From NCBI GenBank assembly GCA_007922195.1, contig ML681991.1, positions 47,142,265 to 47,206,264 on the forward strand: a DNA stretch of 64,000 bases, given 5' to 3'. The stretch comes from Podocnemis expansa (Eukaryota > Chordata > Testudines > Podocnemididae). Shown piece after piece: positions 1 to 10,477 of the stretch. The stretch's first letter is position 1. Each line of letters starts with the position of its first letter. The notes beneath the pieces were generated by a model. The model had not been told where the DNA came from. It worked only from the letters and a program-made list of their open reading frames with translations, and made no database searches. Position numbers and translations under genes: made by a program.

Positions 1-1776
1 CCCTGGCAAACCCCTCCGTATCCATGGGCGGCAGGTCGGGATACTCCGATGGCTCCTCAGCCAGGGGCAGCTCCTCCAGGTCCTGGGGCCCATACAGGAT
101 CGGCCTCTCCTCTTCAGCAAAGGGTAGCTCCTCCAGGTTGCAGGGGCCTGGGTCAGGGGCCAGTTCCTCTTCTATGGAGGGCAGCTCCTCTAAGTCACAG
201 GACTGGCAAGGGATTAGGCCTTCCGCTTCCCTGCCTCCCCGGGTCAGGCCCAAGTGGGGAGGCTGCAATGGGTCCCGCTGGCCCCTTAAGTGCCCGCCCC
301 AGTCGGCTGCCTCTGGGCTTCCTTCCCAGTCACCTGGTCCGGGGAGGCTGGGCAGTCCATAGCACTGGGCAATCCGGGAGCCAGGGCCTGGCTGGGAGGC
401 CTGGCCCTAGCCTAGCCTGGCTTGGTCCCTCTGGGCTGGCATGTCCTTTCACTTCTGGAGCTCAGGCCCAAATGAGCTCCCAGCCTGGGCTCTTATACTG
501 CCCCTTCCTGCTCTGGCCACGCCATTCCGCTTCCAGGGCTGAGCCCTTGCTGTTCCCTGGCCTGGCCAGCGGGGGCATTCGGGGAGTTCCTCCAGCCTGG
601 GCTCTGAGACAGGCAACAGTACATGCCTGCCCCTGGCTGTGGGAAGGAACTACTCCTGGGCCTGACCTGCTCCTACCTACCACCCCCCCACAACCCACTG
701 CTGTTCCTGCTTTCCTGCTCCTGCTGCTGGCTGGCCTTCCTCCCACCCACTCCCCTGCTCTGTGGGGAGTGGGGGGAGAGCTTCAGAAGAAGAGAACTCT
801 GCCACCACAAGGAGAAGACCACCTCTCCAGCCAGCCAGCCAGCCAGCCAGTCCCTGCTGCTCCTGAGCCTGCTGCTTCTCGACCAGGAACCACGACCACT
901 GAGGGGAGGCCTTAAGGACTAAGACTTTGCTGTTTGCAGCTGGGGGTGAGCTGTTCTAGAAACTGAGAACTTTATATTGCCACCTCCTCCCCCCAGCTGC
1001 TGCCCCCCTGGCCTCCCCTCTCTCCAAGAGAGCAGCAGGCTCCCCAGACCCTTACAACACCTTGGGACTGTTTTGAGCAGCAGGGGCCATAGAACCTTCC
1101 CCTAGCAGTAGCAGTTCCCCCTTTCCCCATTACCTAGTACCCTCCCTGGTTTTTTTCTTCCCCACCCCCAGTGGCTGGAGGGCTTTCCACCCCTACTTTT
1201 TGCTCTCCAGCTGGTTCAGTGTCCCTCCCCATTACACCCCCCCCCAGACAGTTCCCCAACCCTTGAGTTTGTTTTAGTTTCCCCCCTGCCCCGCCCTTTT
1301 TTTTGAAAGTTTGTTTGGTTCCCTTGCCCCGCCCTATTCTCTCCACTACCTTTCCACCCCACCCCTAATGCCTATGAGCCCCACCCTTGGAATCCCCCTC
1401 ACAACAGAGTAGGCCAGACCTCATGACCCCTTAGCCTTTTGATTTTTTTCCCTGAGCACTGCACCCCCTGTGAATGTAGTTACCCCTTTCACCAAGTGCA
1501 GCCGGAGGAGCCGGCCCTTTAATCTTTAAAGTTCCCTATCCCTCTTTCCTTGGCGCCCTCCTCCCTTGCCTGCAGCCTAGCAGGGAGGAGTGGTCTGCTG
1601 CCCCTTATTCCTTAATAGTCCACCCCCCCACTTATTGTTTGTCTCTTCCCTTTCCCCCTTCAACGCCCTCCTCCCCAGCCTGCTGCTTAGCGGGGAGGAG
1701 TGGTATCCCCTGGTTCCCCCTTCTCCCTTTATTCCTTACCTTGTTCACCCCTCCCAGTTTCCCTTCCTATAAAACC
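1..1776 (+). other. C-rich leader upstream of Tx1-like LINE ORF1
   Basis: This stretch is strongly pyrimidine-rich on the + strand and holds no convincing gene. The open frames here, including a 288-codon one at 49-915, are low-complexity Pro/Leu/Ser translations of C-rich DNA. A (CCAG)n run lies at 827-851. Composition changes smoothly into the LINE ORF1, so I read at least the last few hundred bases as the LINE 5' untranslated region and promoter. Where the element begins cannot be seen; it may start before the window. A TATAAAA string at about 1767-1773 sits directly before the ORF1 start codon and may be coincidental. Confidence 0.45.
1554..1776 (+). repeat. Two tandem ~112-bp leader monomers
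   Basis: Two diverged copies begin with CGCCCTCCTCCC at 1554 and CGCCCTCCTCCCC at 1664. Each then has a GGGAGGAGTGGT block and a TTATTCCTTA block in the same order. The second copy ends at the ORF1 start codon. Tandem 5' UTR monomers act as promoters in several LINE families; that role here is inference. Confidence 0.55.
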
Positions 1777-4617
1777 ATGGATCCCTCCCCAGTCCCCCCT
1801 GAACCCCTCCCTGAGCCTGCTCCCCGGTCCACCCCTGTGGCTGCTCCCTTGACCGTGGCTGCTGCCCCTATCACATCTGGCAACCCCAGTGGGGCACCTG
1901 CACTAGGGAGCGCAGCTGGGACCTCCACTGCTGCTGCCACCACTTCCTCGGCTGGCAAAAAAGGCAAGGGGAAGAAGGCGAGCAAGGGCCCTGTTGCTCC
2001 CGCGGCCCCACCATCGGCCGCGGCCCCTTCTTCCCCAGCTGTTCCCTCCACCAGTTCTGGGGGTCCCACAGCCCCCAGATCGTACGCCCAGGTGACTGCC
2101 ACCCCTCCACCCACCGCCGTACCATCTGCCCGCACCGCCTCCTCGAATAACATCTCGGGGGGCCGGGGCCCCTTCCCCTCCTTGACCAGGAGGCACGGTG
2201 TCCGCTGCCTCCTGGTGGCTGCCTCGCCCCACGTAGAAACCTACGTGCGGGCGATGGCGAGGGTGGTGGGGCCCTCGGCCATTGTGGCGGCCTCGAAGAT
2301 GTATGGTAAGATAGTGTTCTTCCTTGCGTCAGAGGCCGCCGCACAGGAGGCGGTCGTTAGGGGCCTGGCGGTGGGGGGTGTCCACGTCCCAGTGGAACCC
2401 TTGGAGGACCTGGGCGTGCGGGTGGTCCTTACCTCTGTCCCTCCCTTCCTCCCCAACGCCGCCCTCCTTCCCCTCCTTTCCACCCTGGGGAAGCCCATAT
2501 CTGTCATCAGCCCTCTCCCACTGGGCTGTAAGGACCCCACCCTCCGTCACGTTTTGTCCTTCCGCCGGCAGGTCCAACTCCAACTGCCGCCGGCGGGGGC
2601 ACGTGACGGAGTGGCTTTCGAGGGGTCCTTTTTGGTGCCCCATCAAGGGGCCCACTATAAAATTTTTTACTCCTCGGGGGAGGCTCGGTGCTTCCTCTGC
2701 AGGGCCATGGGGCACATCCGGAGGGACTGCCCCGTGGCACGGCATGAAGAGGGAGCTACTGGGCCCCCCGAGGTGGAGACGGGCGCTGGCCATACCACCG
2801 TCGGCGACCCCAACCACCAGGCCACTAAAGCTGCCTCTCCTTCTCCGTTAAAAGGAACAACAGCCACTGCCTCTCGGGACGTGGGGATAACCACCCCACT
2901 ATGCCCGGAGGAGAGGCCGGGCCCCGTCGCCACCCTCATTAAACCATCTGGGACGGGGCCCAGAGAGGAGAGCGCAGCGGCTGTGGTGATCCCAGATAAG
3001 GGAGAGGGCGCACCCCAGGGGGAAGGTTCCCGTCCCCGTGATGCCCCTCCCCTGATCCTTTCCCCTGAAGAGCCTTTGCCCTTGCTGCCTACCCCTGCCT
3101 CCGCTGGTCGGCCCTCTGATACCATCCCAGAGGGCCAGGCTCTCCCGCAGAGGAAGCGCAGCAAGCGGAAGAAGGCTCAGTCCCTCCCCATTTCATCTGA
3201 AGGGGAGGAGGCCCCCCGAAAGTCATTGCGGGGGGCTGATACCATCGAAAAGCACATTAACGATACTGAGCCGCTTGCTGCGCCCTCTGTGGAGGCCCAG
3301 CGGGAAGCGCCAGCCGAGAAGATGGACGCAGTGGAGGAGGGAACCAGCTCTGCCCCTTTGCAGGAGGCCCCTGTCGACCCCCCTCCCGGGGAGGCTGCAG
3401 ATGGAGCCGTTTCTGTCCCCCCTGAACCTGCAACTTCACCACCATCAATTGAGGCAGGGGGGGACTTAGGCTCCATCTTTGCGGAGATCGAGGCCCTGGG
3501 TCTGACCTTGGTCGCCCCAAGGGAGGACGACCCTCTGCCAGCGGGCCTTGATCTGGGTGGTGATGATCTTCCACCACCCCCTCCCATGCCCCAGACCCAG
3601 CCTGAACCCCAGCCTCTGCCTGCTGTCCCTGCTTTTAATTCGGGGACACCCCCGGGCTGTTCCACCTGCCCGGCTGCTGTCGGCATTTCAACTGCGGCCG
3701 CCGAGCCTTTAGAGGCGACGGCCGGCACCGAGCAGCCGGGTCCCGGGGTGTTGTCCCCAGCGGGACAGCTGCCCCTTCCCCCACTTGTTTTTTCCCCCGT
3801 GTCCGACGCTGAGGACAGAGAAAATTCACTTACTACCATCCTTTTGCCCAGCGTCGGCACGGATCCCGCCCCTGACTCCTCCTTAGAAAATCTTGCGCCC
3901 GGTCAAGGGGAGCCGCACACCGGTGATATAACCACCGGGGACCCAGTCCCAACTCCTACCCCTTCCCCTGTCTTTCCCAGTGTTGTCCCTGACCCTGTCC
4001 CCACCTCTCCCTCCGATATTACCCCAAGTCCTACCCTAATCCCGTCCCCTATTGCTGCCGCCCCCGGGATCGTGTCTTTTCCCTTTCCATCGACCGATTC
4101 CCGGGGTGCGGCCTTTGTGGCTCCCTCTGTTCCCGGGGCTGCTGTCTTCCCTCCACCGCCACCCTTCCTTGTGCCAGGGGCTCAGCCGGGTGACTCGGCG
4201 CCCATGACATCGGCGCCGAGACGGGGCTCCGCGCCCTGTCTTTCCACCCCGGCTGGCCCTGGGGCCGTTACGGGGGCCCGACCGGAGGACCTGGACCCCA
4301 CGGCGCTGCGGGAGGAGCTGCGTGTGTTCCTGGCAGACACTCGTGGAGCCAGGAGCCGGGTGCAGCTCGCTCTGCAGCGCTGGGGGAATTTCCATCTGGT
4401 CCTCCGGGCCGTGAGGGCCATACTAAAGGAGGGTAAAGGGACCGGGAGGCGGGATGGTGCGGCCTACCAGAGGGCCCGCACTTTCTGCGACTCCCTCATG
4501 ACCTTCGGGATTGGTCGCGGATTGCTGCGCGGCCCGACGGAGGCCGCTGGTACTCCCGCCACTTCTGAGGATCCCCCCCAGCCCTCCTCATGGCCCCAAT
4601 CATCTTTGCCACCTTAA
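1777..4617 (+). CDS. Tx1-like LINE ORF1 protein, zinc-knuckle nucleic-acid binding
   Basis: The open frame runs from a strong Kozak start (ACCATGG) at 1777 to TAA at 4615-4617, 946 residues. The same frame is open upstream to an ATG at 1639, but that start lies in the leader repeats and has a weaker context. Residues 1-120 are rich in Pro, Ala and Ser, with a basic GKKGKGKK patch. A globular region with RNA-recognition-like alternation follows (about 130-300). It ends in a CX2CX4HX4C zinc knuckle at residues 305-318 (CFLCRAMGHIRRDC). Some 550 residues of acidic, Pro-rich, low-complexity sequence come next, then a predicted helical C-terminal domain of about 90 residues. In this family ORF1 packages the RNA in a ribonucleoprotein. 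The frame is fully intact, whereas ORF2 is not. Confidence 0.8.
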   Translation: MDPSPVPPEPLPEPAPRSTPVAAPLTVAAAPITSGNPSGAPALGSAAGTSTAAATTSSAGKKGKGKKASKGPVAPAAPPSAAAPSSPAVPSTSSGGPTAPRSYAQVTATPPPTAVPSARTASSNNISGGRGPFPSLTRRHGVRCLLVAASPHVETYVRAMARVVGPSAIVAASKMYGKIVFFLASEAAAQEAVVRGLAVGGVHVPVEPLEDLGVRVVLTSVPPFLPNAALLPLLSTLGKPISVISPLPLGCKDPTLRHVLSFRRQVQLQLPPAGARDGVAFEGSFLVPHQGAHYKIFYSSGEARCFLCRAMGHIRRDCPVARHEEGATGPPEVETGAGHTTVGDPNHQATKAASPSPLKGTTATASRDVGITTPLCPEERPGPVATLIKPSGTGPREESAAAVVIPDKGEGAPQGEGSRPRDAPPLILSPEEPLPLLPTPASAGRPSDTIPEGQALPQRKRSKRKKAQSLPISSEGEEAPRKSLRGADTIEKHINDTEPLAAPSVEAQREAPAEKMDAVEEGTSSAPLQEAPVDPPPGEAADGAVSVPPEPATSPPSIEAGGDLGSIFAEIEALGLTLVAPREDDPLPAGLDLGGDDLPPPPPMPQTQPEPQPLPAVPAFNSGTPPGCSTCPAAVGISTAAAEPLEATAGTEQPGPGVLSPAGQLPLPPLVFSPVSDAEDRENSLTTILLPSVGTDPAPDSSLENLAPGQGEPHTGDITTGDPVPTPTPSPVFPSVVPDPVPTSPSDITPSPTLIPSPIAAAPGIVSFPFPSTDSRGAAFVAPSVPGAAVFPPPPPFLVPGAQPGDSAPMTSAPRRGSAPCLSTPAGPGAVTGARPEDLDPTALREELRVFLADTRGARSRVQLALQRWGNFHLVLRAVRAILKEGKGTGRRDGAAYQRARTFCDSLMTFGIGRGLLRGPTEAAGTPATSEDPPQPSSWPQSSLPP

Positions 4618-7600
4618 ATACCCGAGGCTGTAGGGTGGGTCTCCGCAGGACCCAGGTGCTCTCCTTCCTTCGGGAGGGGGGGTATTCTGTGGTTTTCCTG
4701 CAGGAGACCCACACGGATCCGGCCGCCGAGGCCAGCTGGCGGCTGGAGTGGGGGAACGGGGTGTTCCTGAGTCATCTGTCCACCCGCTCGAGCGGTGTGG
4801 CCACCCTGTTCTCCCCCGACCTACAGCCGGAGGTGCTGGGGGTTGCCGAGGTCGTGCCGGGCCGCCTGCTGCACCTCCGGGTCCGTATGGAGGGGCTGAC
4901 GTTGAACCTGGTCAACGTCTACGCCCCGACATCGGGCCCGGAGCGAGTGCAGTATTTCCGGCAGGCGGCCACGTACCTCGGCACTTTGGATCCTCGGGAG
5001 TGCCTGGTCCTGGGTGGGGATTTTAACACCACCCTCGAGGAGCGGGACCGCACGGGGAACGAGCAGTGCCCGGCCGCCGCAAACGTCCTCAGGGAAATCA
5101 TAAACCATCACTCCCTGGTGGACGTTTGGCGCGACCACCACCCGGACGACGAGGTGACCTTCACCTATGTCCGGGTGGGGGACGATAGGTCGCGCCACTC
5201 CCGGTTGGACCGTCTATATCTGTCCCGAAGTCACCTGGCACGAGCCCACTCCTCCAGCGTCCGGCCGGCCCCTTTTTCGGATCACCATTTGGTGACCGTG
5301 ACGGCCTCTCTCTCGGCAGAGAGGCCGGGGCCGGCCTATTGGCATTTCAATAATAGCCTGCTGGAGGATGTGGGCTTCGTGGCGTCCTTCCGGGAGTTCT
5401 GGCTGGCCTGGCGGGGGCAGAGGGCCGCCTTTCCCTCGGCGCGGCGTTGGTGGGACATGGGGAAGGTGCGCGCCCGGCTCTTCTGCCGTGACTACACTCG
5501 GGGGGCCAGCCGGAGGAGGGATGGGGCGATAGAGCAGCTGGAACGGGAGGTCTTAGAGCTTGAGAGGCGCTAGGCCGCCAGCCCTGAGGATCCATCCCTC
5601 TGCAGGGCACACCAGGAGAAGCGGGAGGAACTTCGGGCCCTCGAGGATCTTCGGGCCCGGGGAGCCTTTGTTCGATCTCGCATCCGTCTCCTTCGGGAGA
5701 TGGATCGCGGCTCCCGCTTCTTCTATGCCCTGGAGAAACGGAGGGGGGCTAAAAAGCACGTCACCTGCCTTTTGGCAGAAGACGGCACCCCCCTCACGGA
5801 TCCGGAGGAGATGCGTGGAAGGGCCAGGGCCTTCTACGCTAGTCTTTTCTCCCCGGACCCGACCGAAGCTGACGCCTGCAGGGTGCTCTGGAATGAACTT
5901 CCCACGATCAGCGAGGGCGACCGGAACCGGCTGGAGCTACCTCTCACTCTGGCCGAGTTCTCGGAAGCCCTGCGTCTCATGCCCACCAACAAATCTCCGG
6001 GCATGGACGGGCTGACCGTGGAGTTCTACCGCGCGTTCTGGGACGTCCTCGGCCCGGACCTCGCCATCGTCTGGGCCGAATCCGAGGAGAGCGGAGTGCT
6101 CCCCCTTTCTTGCCGGCGGGCAGTGTTGGCCCTGCTGCCTAAGAAGGGGGACCTCCGTGACCTCCGGAATTGGCGTCCCGTCTCGCTCCTCAGCACGGAC
6201 TACAAAATAGTAGCCAAGGCCATCTCGCTGCGCCTGGGGTCCGTGCTGCAGGACGTGATCCATCCAGACCAGACCTACACCGTCCCGGGCCGTTCCATCT
6301 TTAATAATCTCTATCTGGTCCGGGATCTCTTGGAGCTCGGGTGTAGGGACGGTCTGTCGTTCGCCCTTCTGGCCCTGGACCAGGAGAAGGCGTTCGACAG
6401 GATGGATCACGGGTATCTCCTGGGCACCCTGCGGGCGTTTGGCTTTGGGCCCCGTTTTGTGGGGTTTCTCCAGGTCCTGTATGCCTTTGCAGAGTGTCTG
6501 GTCAAGCTCAACTGGACCCTGACCGAACCGGTCAGCTTTGGGCGAGGGGTGCGTCAAGGCTGTCCGCTGTCGGGCCAGCTGTACGCTCTGGCCATTGAGC
6601 CCTTCCTCTGTCTCCTCCGTCGGAGGTTGACGGGGTTGGTGCTCCGTGAGCCGGAGCTGCGGCTGGTCTTGTCGGCGTACGCCGACGACGTACTCCTCGC
6701 GGTCCAGGACCTTGGCGACCTGGTGCGGTTGGAGGCTTGCCAGGCCATCTACTCGGCGGCCTCCTCCGCCCGGGTCAACTGGGTCAAGAGCTCTGGCCTG
6801 ATGGTAGGGGCCGGGTGGACGGCGAGCTCCCTCCCACCCGCGCTTCAGGCCATCCGGTGGAGCGCGGGTCCGCTGCTCTATCTGGGCGTTTACCTTTCTG
6901 CCACCCATCCCTCCCCGGATGAGAACTGGCAGGAGTTAGAGGGCAGGGTGGGTGACCGGCTCCGGAGATGGACAGGACTGCTGCAGTGCCTCTCCCTTCG
7001 GGGACGGGCGCTGGTCATCAATCAGCTCGTCCTGTCCATGCTCTGGCACCGGCTCAACACCCTGTCCCCGCCCCCGGGTTTCCTGGCCAAGCTCCAGAGG
7101 ACAATTCTGGAGTTCTTTTGGCCAGGACTGCACTGGGTCTCTGCAGGGGTTCTGAGCCTCCCCCTGGAGGAAGGAGGGCAGGGGCTGTGCTGTATCTACA
7201 GCCAGGTCCACGCCTTCCGCCTCCAGGCCCTGCAGAGACTCCTTTATGGTGCAGGTAGTCCGGCGTGGAGCCACTTGGCGTGCACCTTCCTCCGCCGCTA
7301 CCGAGGGCTCTGATATGACCGGCAGCTCCTTTATCTCAATCTGAGGGGTCGTCCGCGAGACCTCTCTGAGCTGCCAGCCTTCTACCATGACCTCCTCTGA
7401 AGCTGGAGGCTCATTGCGGCTTCCAGGTCAGTTGTACCCACCGAGGGGGTGGACCTCCTCACGGAGCCCCTGCTACACAACCTCCATCTCGGTGTGCAGG
7501 TGGTGGAGGCCCCCTCCGTGAGGCAGAGGTTGGTCCTGGCAGGTGTCACCAGGGTTGGAGACCTCTTGGATTATGCACGGGGGGACTGGGTGGATCCCCA

Positions 7601-8510
7601 TGAGCTAGCCCGGCGCATGGGGCTCTCCACTCCACGTACCCCCCGACGCCTACTCCAGGAGGTGAAGGCGGCCTTGCCTCCCACTGCTCGAGCCTACCTC
7701 GAGCGGGTCCTGCGAGAGGGTACTCCCCACCCCCCTCTCAGTCCTGGCCCTCCAGAATTTCTGATCGGGCCCTGGCCCCGTGAGCCCCCCTGGCTGTCCC
7801 CGCCCCACTCCCCCAGCCGGCTGCTAGATCTGCAGCCGGTCCCATTTCGAACCGCACCCCGTAAATATCTGTACACGCTCGTGCTGCATACCATCCACTT
7901 CCTCGCCCTCGCATCCCGCCCCGATACAAAGTGGCGGGATCTCTTTCCACCGCTGGAGGGCGAGGACCCCCGGTGGGCCAGTTTGTATACCACCCTCATC
8001 CCGCGGCCCGCCGGGGACATCAGCTGGCGGCTCCTGCATGGAGCCATAAGCACGGGCATGTACCTGGCGCGGTTCACCCCTCATCCCGACACCTGCTCCT
8101 TTTGTGGTGTGAGGGAGACCCTGGCGCACATATACCTGGAGTGCGCCAGGCTGCAGCCCCTTTTCCGGCTCCTCCAGAACCTCTTATTGAGGTTCTGGCT
8201 GCACTTTTCCCCTCACTTATTCATTTACGCACTCCCTCTCCGTGGCCCCACAAAGTCGCGGGACCTCCTCGCCAACCTCCTCCTGGCCTATGCTAAAGTA
8301 GCCATCTACAAGACCAGGGAAAGGAGGTTGGCTGAGGGAGGGGCCTGCGACTGTGGGGCCTATTTCTGGTCCCTCGTTCGTGCACGTCTCCAGGCAGAGT
8401 TCCTCTGGGCGGCATCCGCTGGCTCCCTGGACACCTTTCGGGAGCAGTGGACGCTGTCCGGGGTTCTCTGCTCGGTGTCCCCTTCTGACACCCTCATTTT
8501 AAACCTGTGA
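4590..8510 (+). pseudogene. Tx1-like LINE ORF2: endonuclease / reverse transcriptase, three in-frame stops
   Basis: ORF2 starts at ATG 4590, overlaps the end of ORF1 by 28 bp in another frame, and keeps one frame to TGA 8508-8510 (1306 codons). The endonuclease domain shows LQETH near residue 36, the YAPTSG and LGGDFN blocks, RLDRLY and SDHHLV. The reverse transcriptase shows NWRPVSLLSTDYKI, LDQEKAFDRMDH, RQGCPLSGQL and YADDVLL (Y at residue 697). A CX2CX7HX4C finger begins near residue 1169 (CSFCGVRETLAHIYLEC). The frame is interrupted by TAG at 5571-5573, TGA at 7311-7313 and TGA at 7398-7400, with no frameshift. ORF2 would nick the target and prime reverse transcription. This copy cannot make a full protein. 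Confidence 0.88.
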
Positions 8511-8610
8511 CCTTCACACCCGTTCCTGTTATTTTTTGAGTTGTCCCACGAAATCATTTGAAACCCAGTCCTGTGCCACCTCCCCGTAGGCTGGAGGAGG
8601 GGCTTTAGAA

Positions 8611-8634
8611 GTGGGTGGGCTTACGCCCACCCAC
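8611..8634 (+). other. Perfect 10-bp stem-loop in LINE 3' UTR
   Basis: GTGGGTGGGC at 8611-8620 pairs perfectly with GCCCACCCAC at 8625-8634 across a TTAC loop. It lies about 100 bp after the ORF2 stop and just before the GC-rich element gives way to AT-rich DNA. In stringent-type LINEs the reverse transcriptase recognises a 3' stem-loop. Assigning that role here is inference. Confidence 0.6.
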
Positions 8635-8649
8635 CACCCTGGGTTTTCA

Positions 8650-10469
8650 ATAGGTACACAGTCTCATAGCTGATACAGCCATGTTAGGCCCGTGTTTTTC
8701 CATCGGCAAGATTGCAAATGAGAGTCAACACCAGTCAGAGAAGCTACATTTGCTATCTTTATTATTATTTCTTCTTTTGTGTGTGCTTGTCTTATTTGCT
8801 TTTCTGACAGCCATGGAAGGACTTTTACAATGACAACTTCATCCTGTGTCAGTTTTCTTTACCCCAAGAAATTACCAATTTCAGTACCATGTAAGAAACC
8901 ATATCATAAATGGTATGAATACCATGATTACCATGTAAGAATCTTTTCCTGTTAAAAATGCTTTCCAACTAGAGGAAAAGGAAACAAAGGATGTTGTTGG
9001 AATTAAAACTGTACTTAATTCTTTATGTTTCAGATGCTTTAATCTTTTTACTTTATCATTAATAAAAAGTTTCTACTTTATTAGTGGTATGTTTGCCATG
9101 ATACCAAATGATCTCAGTTCTCTATATTACCAAACAATGAACAGTGATTAGTATCATTTAAAGTTGCACAGTTTTGTGGTCATGTCAACACTTTACAATT
9201 ATTGGCTGAGGTATTCCTTTTCAAGTGAGCATCAGGAAATTAGTATCTTAATTCTCATTTGATTTCAAGGTTTTTGAGCCTCTAATTTCCATAGATGCCA
9301 TTGAAAATCCCAATCTATAACTGCATCATTACTGTCCTTCTCACAAGTTCTAACTGAGTTCTTTGTTTCACAGTGCACCATCTTTCCCCTTGGGCATCAC
9401 ATACCTGCAAGTGCATCATGTAAAATGTAGAGAGGCCAGGGCTACATGGGGACATTTACAGAGGGCGGGGAAGTAGAGAAGGCGAGAGAGAGAGTCATGT
9501 GTCAGGCTTATGCTAGCTGATTCATCATTATAGATTCTATGGGTTCTTGTAGCTGAGCCCTCCTGACCTGAGTCAGATGATACAGGGCCAGGTGTGGGTG
9601 TCTAGTTGCAGTATAGACATATCTTAAGAGTGAAAGAGAGCCTCAGGAACTCAAACTACAACTTCTATGAGACTATGCATTGTCATGAGGAAATGCAAGG
9701 TAATCTTGAATTGACTCAAATCACACAATGCTAGTTCAACAAAGAAAACCAAAATATTTCATTTCAGAACCAATGGAACTTTTTTTCCAATTGCAAATGG
9801 CCATACTAAAATGTTTCATCACCTCCAAACAATTTCTTTCAGAACTTTTCATTTATATATAAATGAGCGTTGACTCCACGGAGCTCCAGAGACTGAACAG
9901 AACTAGGGGTTGTGACACACGGATGTGCAGATTCTGTCTTCTGTGCCAAATATGTGCTTACTGCTTTCAGACAGGTTTCTGCTTGCAAAATTGAAAGAGG
10001 GCGTGACTCCACTGCCACTAGTAGTATACTGTGACAACACTGTTACCTATACTTATAAGAGGAGTCACACCTCTGCAAAATATAGTAGAGAGACACTCAA
10101 TACAGGCTAAGTGTGTGAGGTTAAATCATGCACCAATTAGCCTTAATGAGGCCAGGATTTCACCCATGATTCCCAGAAGATATGTTCATGGATTCATTAG
10201 AAACACAAAGATATATTAGCTAGATAACAGATATTCTTACTAATTTACATTTATAATTACAAATTACTTTTACAATAGATAAATGATCTGATTGTAAAGA
10301 TAACTAAACTATGCAATATGGCTTAATACTAGAGGAGAATAGAATGGTCAGGGCAGGAAGGCATTCAGGTATCATGGGTATCAGTACAGGACCATGGATG
10401 GGGGGCAGAGAGAGAGAGACAGAGAGATCACAACAAAATTAGTTAAGTTAAACAGAATAAAACATATTG
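8650..10469. other. AT-rich spacer, no gene recognised
   Basis: The DNA is AT-rich with stop codons in all frames. The longest open frames are about 60 codons and show no family signature. I see no clear mobile-element boundary in it. Confidence 0.6.
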
Positions 10470-10477
10470 ATTTAGAG

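Larger units (their letters stand above)
1554..8645 (+). mobile_element. Tx1-like LINE (non-LTR retrotransposon), near full length
   Basis: The element has the order leader repeats, ORF1 with a CCHC knuckle, overlapping ORF2 with apurinic-type endonuclease and reverse transcriptase, then a short 3' UTR. ORF2 resembles the Tx1 149-kDa protein group of the L1 superfamily rather than CR1: it has a YADD box, an NWRPVSLLSTDYKI block and a CCHC-type finger near its C terminus. It is GC-rich compared with the AT-rich DNA after 8650. I could not identify flanking target-site duplications. The 5' limit is uncertain; I give the first leader monomer as a conservative start. Confidence 0.8.

Noticed and set aside
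49..915. 288-codon open frame in the leader region
   Set aside because: Low-complexity Pro/Leu/Ser reading of C-rich DNA, with a second overlapping frame alongside; no domain or codon signature.
1767..3860. Long antisense frames opposite LINE ORF1
   Set aside because: Shadows of the GC-rich sense frame, with no family match.
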